Source of the DNA: Actinomycetes bacterium
GTDB taxonomy: Bacteria > Actinomycetota > Acidimicrobiia > Acidimicrobiales > RAAP-2
NCBI GenBank assembly: GCA_021798955.1
Contig: JAJZBK010000013.1
Location: forward strand, 1 to 64,000
Direction of reading: 5' to 3'
Length of the DNA stretch: 64,000 nucleotides
Within the stretch, counting starts at the first letter, position 1, and every line of letters begins with the position of its first letter. The notes under the pieces were generated by a model. It saw only the letters and a list, made by a program, of their open reading frames with translations. It was not told the origin of the DNA and searched no databases. Below are positions 40,594-48,861 of this stretch, piece by piece. A program made the translations under genes and the position numbers.

Positions 40594-42942
40594 GTGGACC
40601 GGCATCGAGGCAGCGCTGGGGGGCGCCACGCCCTTTCCCCAGGCGCAGTGGCGCGGCGATCGGACCCCCGTCGCCGTCTTGAGCACCGTCGTCGGGACCG
40701 AAGCCCCCGATGGTGGACGCGGGTCGCGGCGCTCCTGGCGTCGCTCACACTGGTCACGCTGGTGGCAGCCGGCCCGGTCGTCGGCGCATCGGTGGCGGCG
40801 GCGGCGACCGCCACGACGGCACCGAGCGCAACGGCTCTGCCGCCAGCGACGTCCCCGACCGCGACGTCGGCTCCCCCGGTGCTGGTGCGTACTCCTTCGG
40901 GGCCCGCCCTCACGCTCGTGTCCCAGTCCACCTGGGTGGGACCGGGCCAGACCTTCTCCCTCGAGCTCCGCCTGGGCTCCTCCGCTCCCCCCTCGTCCTC
41001 GCTGGGCCTCACGCTCGCCGTCTACGGATGCCTCTCCAGCGTCTCCGCCTTCGACCAGGCGCTCGCCAACCAGGGCCCGACAAGCGCCCCCGTCGCCCGG
41101 TCCACCTCGGTGCTCCCGTGGTCCTCGCTCCCGTCGGCACCGGGGGGCTCACCGGGCACGATCGGTCTCGTCCTGCCGGTCGTGGCACCGGGCGTGCCGA
41201 CGAGCACGACCGCCCCGGCCGGGAACGCGGCTCCCGCCGCACCCTTCACCATCGTGCTGCGCTCCGGCGGTTGCCAGGCCTATCCCGACGGCGTCTACCC
41301 CCTTCGCCTCTCGCTCGTCGACACCACCACGGGCTCGACCGTCGACACGCTCACCACCGACGTCGTCTACCTCGGCACGACGACCGGCACCCAACGTCTG
41401 CGCGTCGCCACCGTCGTCCCCCTCGCCGTCGCCCAGCACGCCTCGGGCGCTTCGACCAGCGTCGTGCGCCAGGACCCCTTGGCCGCGCTCGCACGCCTGT
41501 CGACCTCCCAGGTCGACGCCATCAAGGGGGCGGCCACCGCCCTCGCGCACCACCCGTCGGTAGCCACCACCGTCGCGCTCACCGGACAGACCGCCCAAGC
41601 GGTGCTCGACCACGGCGCGCCCTCGCTCGTCGCGTCGCTCCGCCAAGTGCTCGCCGCGCCCTCCCACGAAGTGCCGGGGGGCACCTATGCCCCGCTCGAC
41701 GTCTCCTCCCTCGTCTCCTCCGGTCTCTCCAGCGAGCTCCGCACCCAGGTGTCCAGCGGGCGTCAGGCCGTCTCCGGTCTCGCGCCCACTCCCTCCTCCG
41801 GCGCGTCGACGACGTTCGTGGGATCGGACCCGCTCGACTCCAGCGCCCTCGACGCACTCGCCGCCGTCGGCTACACGCAGGTCGTCGTGCCGGGCAACGA
41901 CGTGGTCACCCCGGCGGCCAGCCGTTCGCGGACCGCCGGATCGGCGGCAGCAGCGTTCACGGTCGGCACCGGTCGGGCCAGCCCCGTCACGGTGCTGCCA
42001 GCCGATGCCGACCTGACCAACCGCTTCACCGCCGACCCCGGCAACCCGGTCCTCGCCGCCCACCAGCTCCTCGCCGAGCTCGCCCAGGTCTACTTCGAGG
42101 CCCCCAACGACGTGACAGCCCGAGGGGTCGTGGCTCTCCCACCGCCAGGCTGGTTGCCACGCGAGACGTTCCTCGACTCCCTGCTCGGTGGCCTGGCCAC
42201 CGTCCCGGTCGTCGAGCCGGTGACCGTCTCGGGACTTCTGGCCACCGGCCCGTCTCCCGCGCCCTGCCCGTCGTGTCGGCTCGACGCCACGGGACCCGGC
42301 ACTCCGCCGCTCCCGGCAGCGTCCATCCGCCGAGCCCGGCAGCGCCTCTCCTCGTTCGCCTCGGCTCTCGCCGATTCGGGTCCATCAGCCAAACGGCTGG
42401 TGCAACACCTGTCGGACCTGGTGCTCTCGAGCGAGGCCACGGGCCTGCGAGCCTACGAGCAGGACAAGCTGGTCGCGGCAGCCAACGGGGCGCTCGACGC
42501 CCAGCTCGCCACCCTCACCGTGTCGGGTGACCAGAGCCTGACCCTCACCGCCCGCAAGGCACGCATCCCGGTCACCATCGACTCGACCGCCGCGTACCCA
42601 GTCTCCGCCGTGCTCACGCTCTCCAGTGACAAGCTCATCTTCACCAACGGTCAGACCCACTTCGCCCAGCCGGTCGACCTCGACCACTCGACCAACGTCG
42701 TCTATGTGGACGTGCGGACCCGCGTCTCGGGTGAGTTCAAGGTGGCCGTCGAGGTCCGCTCGCCGACCGGTGGCCTGGTGCTCACCGACGGCGTCCTGAG
42801 CGTCCGCTCCACCGCCACCTCGGTGGTCGGCATCCTGCTCACCCTCGGGGCGATCGCCGTGCTCGGCGGCTGGTGGATCCGCACCAGCCGGCAGAAGCGG
42901 GCCGCCCGGCGCCAGGCCCGCGACGACGAGGTGGTCACGTGA
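40594..42942 (+). CDS. DUF6049 family secreted/membrane-anchored protein
   Basis: A 782-residue protein. Residues 42-70 form a signal peptide after an Arg-rich start. The long extracytoplasmic part is Ala/Ser/Thr-rich with Ig-like strands near the end (SGEFKVAVEVRSPTGGLVLTDGVLSVRS). A final helix (VVGILLTLGAIAVLGGWWI) and basic tail anchor it in the membrane. It matches the place of M. tuberculosis Rv3909, between pcnA and MurJ. GTG at 40594 follows TAGGCT by 9 nt. The stop overlaps the murJ start. A cell-envelope role is inferred from context. Confidence 0.85.
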   Translation: MDRHRGSAGGRHALSPGAVARRSDPRRRLEHRRRDRSPRWWTRVAALLASLTLVTLVAAGPVVGASVAAAATATTAPSATALPPATSPTATSAPPVLVRTPSGPALTLVSQSTWVGPGQTFSLELRLGSSAPPSSSLGLTLAVYGCLSSVSAFDQALANQGPTSAPVARSTSVLPWSSLPSAPGGSPGTIGLVLPVVAPGVPTSTTAPAGNAAPAAPFTIVLRSGGCQAYPDGVYPLRLSLVDTTTGSTVDTLTTDVVYLGTTTGTQRLRVATVVPLAVAQHASGASTSVVRQDPLAALARLSTSQVDAIKGAATALAHHPSVATTVALTGQTAQAVLDHGAPSLVASLRQVLAAPSHEVPGGTYAPLDVSSLVSSGLSSELRTQVSSGRQAVSGLAPTPSSGASTTFVGSDPLDSSALDALAAVGYTQVVVPGNDVVTPAASRSRTAGSAAAAFTVGTGRASPVTVLPADADLTNRFTADPGNPVLAAHQLLAELAQVYFEAPNDVTARGVVALPPPGWLPRETFLDSLLGGLATVPVVEPVTVSGLLATGPSPAPCPSCRLDATGPGTPPLPAASIRRARQRLSSFASALADSGPSAKRLVQHLSDLVLSSEATGLRAYEQDKLVAAANGALDAQLATLTVSGDQSLTLTARKARIPVTIDSTAAYPVSAVLTLSSDKLIFTNGQTHFAQPVDLDHSTNVVYVDVRTRVSGEFKVAVEVRSPTGGLVLTDGVLSVRSTATSVVGILLTLGAIAVLGGWWIRTSRQKRAARRQARDDEVVT

Positions 42943-44939
42943 GCAACCAGCGCGGCCCGGGCACCGCGGTCGGGGCTCCCGGTCGCCGGGGCAGTGGCCT
43001 GACCCGTCCCTTCGCCGGCAGCATCGCCGGCGCGACGTCCTCGATGGCGGTGGGCACGGCCCTGTCACGCCTCACCGGCGTGGCGCGCCTGATGGCCGTC
43101 ACCGTCGCCCTCGGCGGAGCGGGCTTCGCCGACGCCTACAACCTGGCCAACACCACCCCCAACATCATCCACGACATCGTGCTCGGCGGCGTGCTCGCCG
43201 CGACGTTCGTGCCGATCTTCGTCGACCGTCTCACCACGCGCGACCCCGACGAAGCGTGGCGAGCCATCTCGGCGGTGGCCACCGCCACCGTCCTGCTGCT
43301 GGTGGTGGCCACCGTTGCCTTCTTCGTGCTCACCCCCGAGATCGTCCGTCTCTACACGGTCGCCAACACGAGCCCCGACGTCCGCTCACAGCAGCGGGTC
43401 GCCACCGATCTGTTGCGCTGGTTCGTCCCCCAGTTGGCCGGGTACGGCCTGTTGTCGCTCTTCACCGCCCTGCTGAACGCTCGTGAGCGGTTCGCCGCCC
43501 CGATGTTCGTGCCCATCGTCAACAACGTGCTCACGATCGGCGTCCTGTTGTGGTTCCACGCCATCGTCCCCCACCCCACCCTGGCCACCGTCGCCCAGCA
43601 CCAAAGCGCCCTGGTCCTGTTGGGTGCCGGCACGACGGCCGGCGTCCTCCTCCAGGCGGTGGCGCTGGTCCCGTCGCTGCGGGCGGCCGGGCTCCACGTC
43701 CGGTTCCACTGGGACCCCGCCAACGAGGCACTCCGCACGGTGGTGCGCCTGGCTAGCTGGACCTTCGCCCTCGTCGTCGCCAACCAACTGGTGCTGGTGC
43801 TCGTGCTCGCTCTGGCCGACGGCATCCGGACGCCGGGGGCCGTGTCCGCCTACACCTACGCCTACACCTTCTTCCAGCTTCCCTTCGGTGTCGTGGCCAT
43901 CTCGGTGATGAGCGCGGTGACGCCGGGGTTGTCGGCGCGTTGGGCGGTCGGCGACCTCGACGCGTTCCGGCGCCGCTTCGCCTCGGGGCTGCGAGCGATG
44001 CTGGCCGTCATCGTCCCGGCGACCGTGGCGATGGTGGTGCTGTCGCACCCGCTCGTCGACCTCCTGCTCGCCCATGGTGCAGAGACCCCGGCTGCCGCCG
44101 GCTTGACCGGCGCCACGCTCGCGCTCTTCGCCCTGGGTCTGCCTGGCTACAGCCTGTTCTTCTACGTGGTCCGGGCTCTACAGGCGATGCAGGACACCCG
44201 TACGGCCTTCTTCCTCTATCTCGTCGAGAACGTCGTCGCGGTGGCGACGGCCCTGGCGCTGGTCGGACCGCTCGGCGTCCGGGGCCTCGCCCTCTCGCTC
44301 ACTGTCGGGTACTCGGTGGCTACCGCCGCCGCCCTCGAAGTCATGCACCGGCGCCTCGACGGGCTCGGCGGAACGATGGTGTCTCGCCCCTTGCGTCGCG
44401 TGGCCGTTGCCACCGTGTGCATGGGGGTCGTCATGGTGCTCGCCTCAGGGGTCACGAGCGGTCGCTCCGACACGTCGCTCGTCCTGCGCGTGCTCCTGGC
44501 GGGGGTCACCGGCGGCGGTGCGTACCTGGGAGTGGTGGCAGCGCTGGGGGCACGCTCGGCGCGTCGCGGCGCTCCGGAGGAGACCTCGGGGCTCGGGCCG
44601 TCACCGGTCACCCCGCACACCGTGGTCCTCCGGCCACCCGGTCGGGACGACCACCCCTCGCAGCCCTCGCCGCGCCCACACCCCTCGCAGCCACGACCGG
44701 GGTCACCTCCGATGGCCCCGGGGTTCGACGATGCCCCCTCGGCGCCGACGCCACGCTCGGGAAACCCGACGCCCGGCGTCCGCTGGAGTGGTCAGCGCCC
44801 ACGGGCCCGGCGACCAACCGACGGACCGTTCCGTGACAGACTCGACGGCCCGGGGACAGGCAAGGACCGCCGACGCCCCGTCGACGATCGACCGAAGGAG
44901 GAGGGGCCGGATGAGCCGGGTGCGGGTGGTCACCGATAG
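42939..44939 (+). CDS. murJ: Lipid II flippase MurJ (MviN family)
   Basis: A 666-residue membrane protein with about 14 helices (residues 25-545) moving lipid II across the membrane. SMAVGTALSRLTGVARL, NIIHDIVLGGVLAATFVPIF and YAYTFFQLPFGVVAISV are MviN/MurJ hallmarks. The last 120 residues are a Pro/Arg/Gly-rich cytoplasmic tail without the kinase or FhaA-binding domains known in mycobacterial MviN. GTG at 42939 overlaps the DUF6049 stop, and the 3' end overlaps the degV start by 29 nt. Confidence 0.95.
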   Translation: MSNQRGPGTAVGAPGRRGSGLTRPFAGSIAGATSSMAVGTALSRLTGVARLMAVTVALGGAGFADAYNLANTTPNIIHDIVLGGVLAATFVPIFVDRLTTRDPDEAWRAISAVATATVLLLVVATVAFFVLTPEIVRLYTVANTSPDVRSQQRVATDLLRWFVPQLAGYGLLSLFTALLNARERFAAPMFVPIVNNVLTIGVLLWFHAIVPHPTLATVAQHQSALVLLGAGTTAGVLLQAVALVPSLRAAGLHVRFHWDPANEALRTVVRLASWTFALVVANQLVLVLVLALADGIRTPGAVSAYTYAYTFFQLPFGVVAISVMSAVTPGLSARWAVGDLDAFRRRFASGLRAMLAVIVPATVAMVVLSHPLVDLLLAHGAETPAAAGLTGATLALFALGLPGYSLFFYVVRALQAMQDTRTAFFLYLVENVVAVATALALVGPLGVRGLALSLTVGYSVATAAALEVMHRRLDGLGGTMVSRPLRRVAVATVCMGVVMVLASGVTSGRSDTSLVLRVLLAGVTGGGAYLGVVAALGARSARRGAPEETSGLGPSPVTPHTVVLRPPGRDDHPSQPSPRPHPSQPRPGSPPMAPGFDDAPSAPTPRSGNPTPGVRWSGQRPRARRPTDGPFRDRLDGPGTGKDRRRPVDDRPKEEGPDEPGAGGHR

Positions 44940-45744
44940 CGCCAGCGACCTGACCTTCGAGCTGGCCCAGGCCAGTGGAGTGGTCGTCGTCCCGATCACG
45001 GTGCGGTTCGGCTCCGACGAGCTCCCCGACTGGCCTCAGTTGTCCTCCGACGACTTCTGGGCCCGCTGCAAGGCCAGCCCTACCCTCCCTGAGACGGCGG
45101 CGCCGTCCCCTGGTGCCTTCGTCGAGGTCTACCAACAGGCTGCCGAGGACGGCTGCGACGGAGTGGTGTGCATCACGCTCTCCTCGGACTTGTCGGCGAC
45201 CTACCAGGTCGCCCAGGCGGCCGCCCGCCAGAGCCCCGTACCCGTCCACGTCGTCGACTCGCGCATGGTGACCATGGGCGAGGGCCTGATCGTGCTGGAG
45301 GCGGCCGGGGAGGCTGCTGCCGGTGGGGACCTCGACGCGGTGGTCCGCCGTGCCGAGGGGTGTATCCCCCGCACCAGCGTCCTCGGCGTCGTCGACACGC
45401 TCGAGCACCTCGAGAAGGGCGGGCGGATCGGCAGCGCCCGGGCCCTCCTCGGCTCACTGCTCTCCATCAAGCCGGTCGTCCAGGTCCGCAATGGCATCGT
45501 CGACGAGGAGTCCAAGCAACGGACCCGTGCTCGCTCGCTGCGGTACCTTGCCGACAAGGTGCATGCAGCAGGTGACCTCGAGCGACTGGCCGTGGTCAAC
45601 GGGGCCGCCGAGGACCTCGACGTCTTTCTCGCCATGCTGGGCGAAGCCGTCCCCGTCACGCCCACTGTGGTCGACCTCGGCCCGGTGGTGGGAACCCATG
45701 CCGGCCCAGGGACCATCGGCGTCTGTATGCTGCGCCGGGCCTGA
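44911..45744 (+). CDS. DegV family fatty-acid-binding protein
   Basis: A 277-residue two-domain DegV protein. These bind a fatty acid and some serve fatty acid kinase (FakB role). VRVVTDSASDLTFELA, ITLSSDLSATYQVAQAAA, VVDSRMVTMGEGLIVLEAA and the C-terminal GPVVGTHAGPGTIGV are signature segments. ATG at 44911 follows AAGGAGGAGG and lies inside the murJ tail. In mycobacteria sigM occupies this position, so the insertion of degV is lineage-specific. No fakA is in the window. Confidence 0.93.
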   Translation: MSRVRVVTDSASDLTFELAQASGVVVVPITVRFGSDELPDWPQLSSDDFWARCKASPTLPETAAPSPGAFVEVYQQAAEDGCDGVVCITLSSDLSATYQVAQAAARQSPVPVHVVDSRMVTMGEGLIVLEAAGEAAAGGDLDAVVRRAEGCIPRTSVLGVVDTLEHLEKGGRIGSARALLGSLLSIKPVVQVRNGIVDEESKQRTRARSLRYLADKVHAAGDLERLAVVNGAAEDLDVFLAMLGEAVPVTPTVVDLGPVVGTHAGPGTIGVCMLRRA

Positions 45745-45778
45745 CCCGGGAGCGGAAGGGTCCGGCTAGCCTGACGGC

Positions 45779-46186
45779 ATGAACGACGTTCTCCACGGCG
45801 CTCCCACTGAGCCCAGGTCGTCCTTTTCACCGCCCAGTCCTCCGCCCGGTCCTCCGAGCACGACGAGTGCTGCTGGTGCCGGTTCTGCCGACTTCGCTAC
45901 AAAGGCCGCCGACGCGGTCGAGTCGGTGGTGGCGCTGGTACGCGACCGTACCGTCCGACCGGTGACCCTGGTCGCCCGGGCCGTCGTGTTCGGCGTGCTG
46001 GCGGCAGCCGGCTCACTCGTGCTCACCGTGCTGGTGTCGGTCGCGCTGGTGAGGATCCTGACCGTGTACGCCTTCTCGGGACGCGTGTGGGCGTCCGATT
46101 TCTTGGTGGGGGCCGTCTTCGTGGCCACCGGGCTGGTGGCGTGGTCACGACGGGCACCTCGGCGCACCGTGGAGGCACGGCGATGA
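45779..46186 (+). CDS. Small membrane protein
   Basis: A 135-residue protein. A Pro/Ser-rich N-terminus (about 45 residues) precedes a short helical stretch and two transmembrane helices (about residues 64-90 and 105-122; VVFGVLAAAGSLVLTVLVSV), with a basic C-terminus. The layout resembles holin-superfamily or phage-holin-like actinobacterial proteins, but no function is assigned. ATG at 45779 lies 7 nt after TAGCCT. Its stop overlaps the trxB start. Confidence 0.7.
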   Translation: MNDVLHGAPTEPRSSFSPPSPPPGPPSTTSAAGAGSADFATKAADAVESVVALVRDRTVRPVTLVARAVVFGVLAAAGSLVLTVLVSVALVRILTVYAFSGRVWASDFLVGAVFVATGLVAWSRRAPRRTVEARR

Positions 46187-47148
46187 GCGAGCACCGTCGT
46201 CTGGTCGTCGTCGGGTCCGGTCCGGCAGGGCTCACCGCTGCCATCTACACCGCTCGTGCACAGCTCGAGCCCCTGGTCATCGAGGGAGAACCGTCGTCAA
46301 CCAGCGACCAGCCCGGGGGCCAGCTCATGCTCACCACCGAGGTCGAGAACTTCCCCGGTTTCGTCGACGGTGTCATGGGACCCGAGCTCATGGCCGCCTT
46401 CCGCGGTCAAGCGCAGCGCTTCGGTGCCGAGCTCCGCACCGCCAAGGTGACCAAGGTCGACTTCACCGAACGCCCGTTCCGGTTGTGGGTTGCTGGCGAC
46501 CACGGCGGCGAGCCCGACGTGACAGCGGACGCCGTCATCGTGGCAACGGGTGCCCAGTCGATCATGCTCGGCCTGCCCAACGAGTCGCGGCTGCTCGGCT
46601 ACGGGGTCTCCACCTGTGCCACCTGCGACGGCTTCTTCTTCCGGGGCAAGGACATCGCCGTGGTGGGGGGAGGCGACTCCGCGCTCGAAGAAGCCTTGTT
46701 CCTGACCAAGTTCGCCGATTCGGTGACGATCATCCATCGACGCGGCGAGCTGCGAGCGTCCAAGGTGATGCAGCAACGGGCGTTCGCCAACCCGAAGATC
46801 GCCTTCCGATGGAACGCTGTGGTGGTCGACGTCGAGGGCGAGTCGAACGTCACCGGGGTGACCGTGCGCGACGTCGCCACCGGCGAGGAGTCCTCGTTGC
46901 CCTTGAGCGGTCTCTTCGTGGCCATCGGCCACGCCCCCAACACCGCCGTCTTCGCCGGCCAGCTGGAACTGCGTGACAACGGCTACGTCCGGACCTTCGA
47001 CGGGACGAGGACGAGCGTCGAAGGGGTCTTCGCCTGTGGCGACGTGCAGGACGATGTCTACCGCCAGGCCATCACGGCGGCCGGGTCCGGGTGCCAAGCG
47101 GCTATCGACGCCGAGCGTTGGCTCGAAGCCAGCCACGAGACCGCGTGA
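46183..47148 (+). CDS. trxB: Thioredoxin reductase
   Basis: A 321-residue NADPH-dependent flavoprotein reducing thioredoxin. The FAD site is VVVGSGPAGLTAAIYTARA, the redox centre CATC (STCATCDGFFF), the NADPH site AVVGGGDSALEEALFL, and the end GVFACGDVQDDVYRQAITAAGSG. ATG at 46183 overlaps the stop of the small membrane gene. trxA follows after 166 bp with its own promoter, the same gene order as trxB2-trxC in mycobacteria. Confidence 0.97.
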   Translation: MSEHRRLVVVGSGPAGLTAAIYTARAQLEPLVIEGEPSSTSDQPGGQLMLTTEVENFPGFVDGVMGPELMAAFRGQAQRFGAELRTAKVTKVDFTERPFRLWVAGDHGGEPDVTADAVIVATGAQSIMLGLPNESRLLGYGVSTCATCDGFFFRGKDIAVVGGGDSALEEALFLTKFADSVTIIHRRGELRASKVMQQRAFANPKIAFRWNAVVVDVEGESNVTGVTVRDVATGEESSLPLSGLFVAIGHAPNTAVFAGQLELRDNGYVRTFDGTRTSVEGVFACGDVQDDVYRQAITAAGSGCQAAIDAERWLEASHETA

Positions 47149-47231
47149 CACCCTCTTTCGCCCGCTCTACGGCGAAGCCGGGGTGGTCCGACCAGACACG
47201 GGGACGACAGTGTGCACGAGCAGGAACCGGA

Positions 47232-47258
47232 GGGAATGGTGGGCAGCTGGGTCGGGTT
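47232..47258 (+). promoter_or_regulatory. SigR/SigH-like promoter upstream of trxA
   Basis: GGGAAT (47232-47237), an 18-nt spacer, then GTT (47256-47258). This matches the thiol-oxidative-stress ECF promoter of Streptomyces SigR and mycobacterial SigH (GGAAT-N18/19-GTT), which drives thioredoxin genes there. The element lies 57 nt upstream of trxA. No SigR/RsrA gene is in the window. Confidence 0.7.
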
Positions 47259-47314
47259 GAGAACTCGGAGCCGGGCGGCGACAGGCCGTCAGGGCGGTAA
47301 AGGAGCGCCAGACG

Positions 47315-47641
47315 ATGAGCCAGACGATCACGACCCTCAGCGACGCTAGCTTTGACGAGCATGTCAAGGCGTCCGATGTCCCGGTCCTGGTGGACTTCTG
47401 GGCGGAGTGGTGCGGCCCGTGCAAGATGATCGCCCCCATCCTCGAGGAGATCGCCGAGGAGCAGGCGGGCAAGCTGCAGGTGGCGAAGCTCAACATCGAC
47501 GACAACCTCGACATCACGCGCCGGTTCGAGGTCATGAGCATCCCGACCCTCATCCTCTTCAAGGAAGGCGAACCCGTGGCCCGGTTGGTCGGTGCCAAGG
47601 GCAAGAGCCACCTCCTCCAGGAGCTTGCCCCGCACCTGTGA
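47315..47641 (+). CDS. trxA: Thioredoxin
   Basis: A 108-residue classical thioredoxin with the active site WCGPC (FWAEWCGPCKMIAP), the cis-proline SIPTLILF and family-typical length. It reduces cytoplasmic disulfides with TrxB. ATG at 47315 follows AAAGGAG with suitable spacing. A SigR/SigH-type promoter lies upstream. The cwlM-like gene follows 55 nt later. Confidence 0.97.
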   Translation: MSQTITTLSDASFDEHVKASDVPVLVDFWAEWCGPCKMIAPILEEIAEEQAGKLQVAKLNIDDNLDITRRFEVMSIPTLILFKEGEPVARLVGAKGKSHLLQELAPHL

Positions 47642-47696
47642 GCCTCCCAGGCCTGCCCCTGGGCGGCCTCGGTGACCGGGTGGGTGGGTACGGGGC

Positions 47697-48680
47697 GTGA
47701 CCGACGACGTCCGCGTCATCCCGGGCACGTCGGGGCCGGCGGTGTCGGATGTCCAACGCCGCCTCGGCGCCCTCGGCTTCACCACCGCGCCCGACGAGCC
47801 GGGGTGGTACGGGGACGGGACACGGACGGCCATCGAGGCCTTCCAGCACCGCCGCGGGCTTCGCGTGGACGGTGAGTGCGGACCGCAGACGTGGGCCGCC
47901 CTGGTGGAAGCGGGCTGGTCGCTCGGCGACCGACTGCTCTATCGCCGGACGCCGATGCTGCGCGGCGACGACGTCGCGGAGCTCCAGCAACGGCTCAGCG
48001 CCCTCGGGTTCGACGCCGGACGGGTCGACGGCATCTTCGGGGACCTCACCCTGGCAGCCCTGGCCGAATTCCAACGGAACGCCGGCTTGCCCGACGACGG
48101 TATCGCCGGCCGGTCCACCATCACCGAGCTCCGTCGGTTCGGTAGCCGGCACGGAACGTCTGAGCTGGTCTCGGCGGTCCGCGACCGCGAGCTCCTGCGT
48201 CGGGCACCCCGCACGCTCCGTGGTCGACGGTTAGCCATCGGCGAAGAGGGAGGGCTCGGGGCGGCCCTCGCCGGTCTCCAACGGATCCTGGTGCGCCAGC
48301 ATGCCGACGTCATCGCCCTCCACGACCCCGACGAGTCGCGCCAGGCAGCCGAGGCCAACGCTGCGGACGCCGAGGTGTACCTCTGCCTTCGGCTCGATCC
48401 CAGTACCCAGCAGTGCACCAGCTCCTACTACGCCGGCTTCCGCTATACCTCGGCGGGCGGTCGCCGGCTGGCAGAGCTCATCCAGGCAACGGTCCCGACC
48501 GCGCTGGCGATCTCCGACGGCGGCGCCCAGGGCATGTCCCTCCCCGTGCTGCGCGAGACCCGCATGCCTGCCGTCATCTGCGAGCTGGGGCCCCCCTCCA
48601 TGGTCGTCGAGCACGCCCCGTTGCTCGCCCAGGCCATCGCCGACGCCCTCACCGCCTGGGTACGGAGCTCGTGGGAGTAG
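47697..48680 (+). CDS. CwlM-like protein: two peptidoglycan-binding domains and a degenerate amidase domain
   Basis: A 327-residue protein without a signal peptide. Two PG_binding_1 domains (about 12-70 and 88-145; SDVQRRLGALGF, AELQQRLSALGF) precede an Amidase_3-like domain (about 170-325). Zinc ligands of active amidases are lost: the first His motif (GHGG) reads AIGEEGG, and the second (SIHAN-type) reads LCLRLDP. A late Glu is kept (VICELGPPSM). In mycobacteria CwlM (Rv3915) is cytoplasmic and regulates peptidoglycan precursor synthesis through MurA; the same order with trxB-trxA and parB supports that role. Confidence 0.88.
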   Translation: MTDDVRVIPGTSGPAVSDVQRRLGALGFTTAPDEPGWYGDGTRTAIEAFQHRRGLRVDGECGPQTWAALVEAGWSLGDRLLYRRTPMLRGDDVAELQQRLSALGFDAGRVDGIFGDLTLAALAEFQRNAGLPDDGIAGRSTITELRRFGSRHGTSELVSAVRDRELLRRAPRTLRGRRLAIGEEGGLGAALAGLQRILVRQHADVIALHDPDESRQAAEANAADAEVYLCLRLDPSTQQCTSSYYAGFRYTSAGGRRLAELIQATVPTALAISDGGAQGMSLPVLRETRMPAVICELGPPSMVVEHAPLLAQAIADALTAWVRSSWE

Positions 48681-48737
48681 CCCATCGCGCTCTTGGCACC
48701 TACTCGCACGCTCGAGTCGAGGTCGAGCGTGAGCGCT

Positions 48738-48766
48738 TTCCACAACCTCATGCACAGGTTGTGGAA
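48738..48766. terminator. Perfect 11-bp inverted repeat between cwlM-like and parB genes
   Basis: TTCCACAACCT (48738-48748) and AGGTTGTGGAA (48756-48766) flank a 7-nt loop. The gene ends on both sides are convergent, so a bidirectional terminator is the simplest reading. The arms also contain TTGTGGA, close to half a DnaA box, and lack the GC-richness of other hairpins here. Confidence 0.5.
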
Positions 48767-48861
48767 GAACGTCTACTGCCGGTTGAGAGAAGAAGTACCA
48801 CTATCCGTGAGTTTTCTGGCCAATATTGACCAGTTCTCACCGAGATTGCTACGTTGCGTGG

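Noticed and set aside
40710-42530. A 606-codon frame overlapping the DUF6049 gene in another phase
   Set aside because: It is Arg/Pro/His-rich without domains, whereas the DUF6049 frame has a signal peptide, a C-terminal anchor and coupled murJ.
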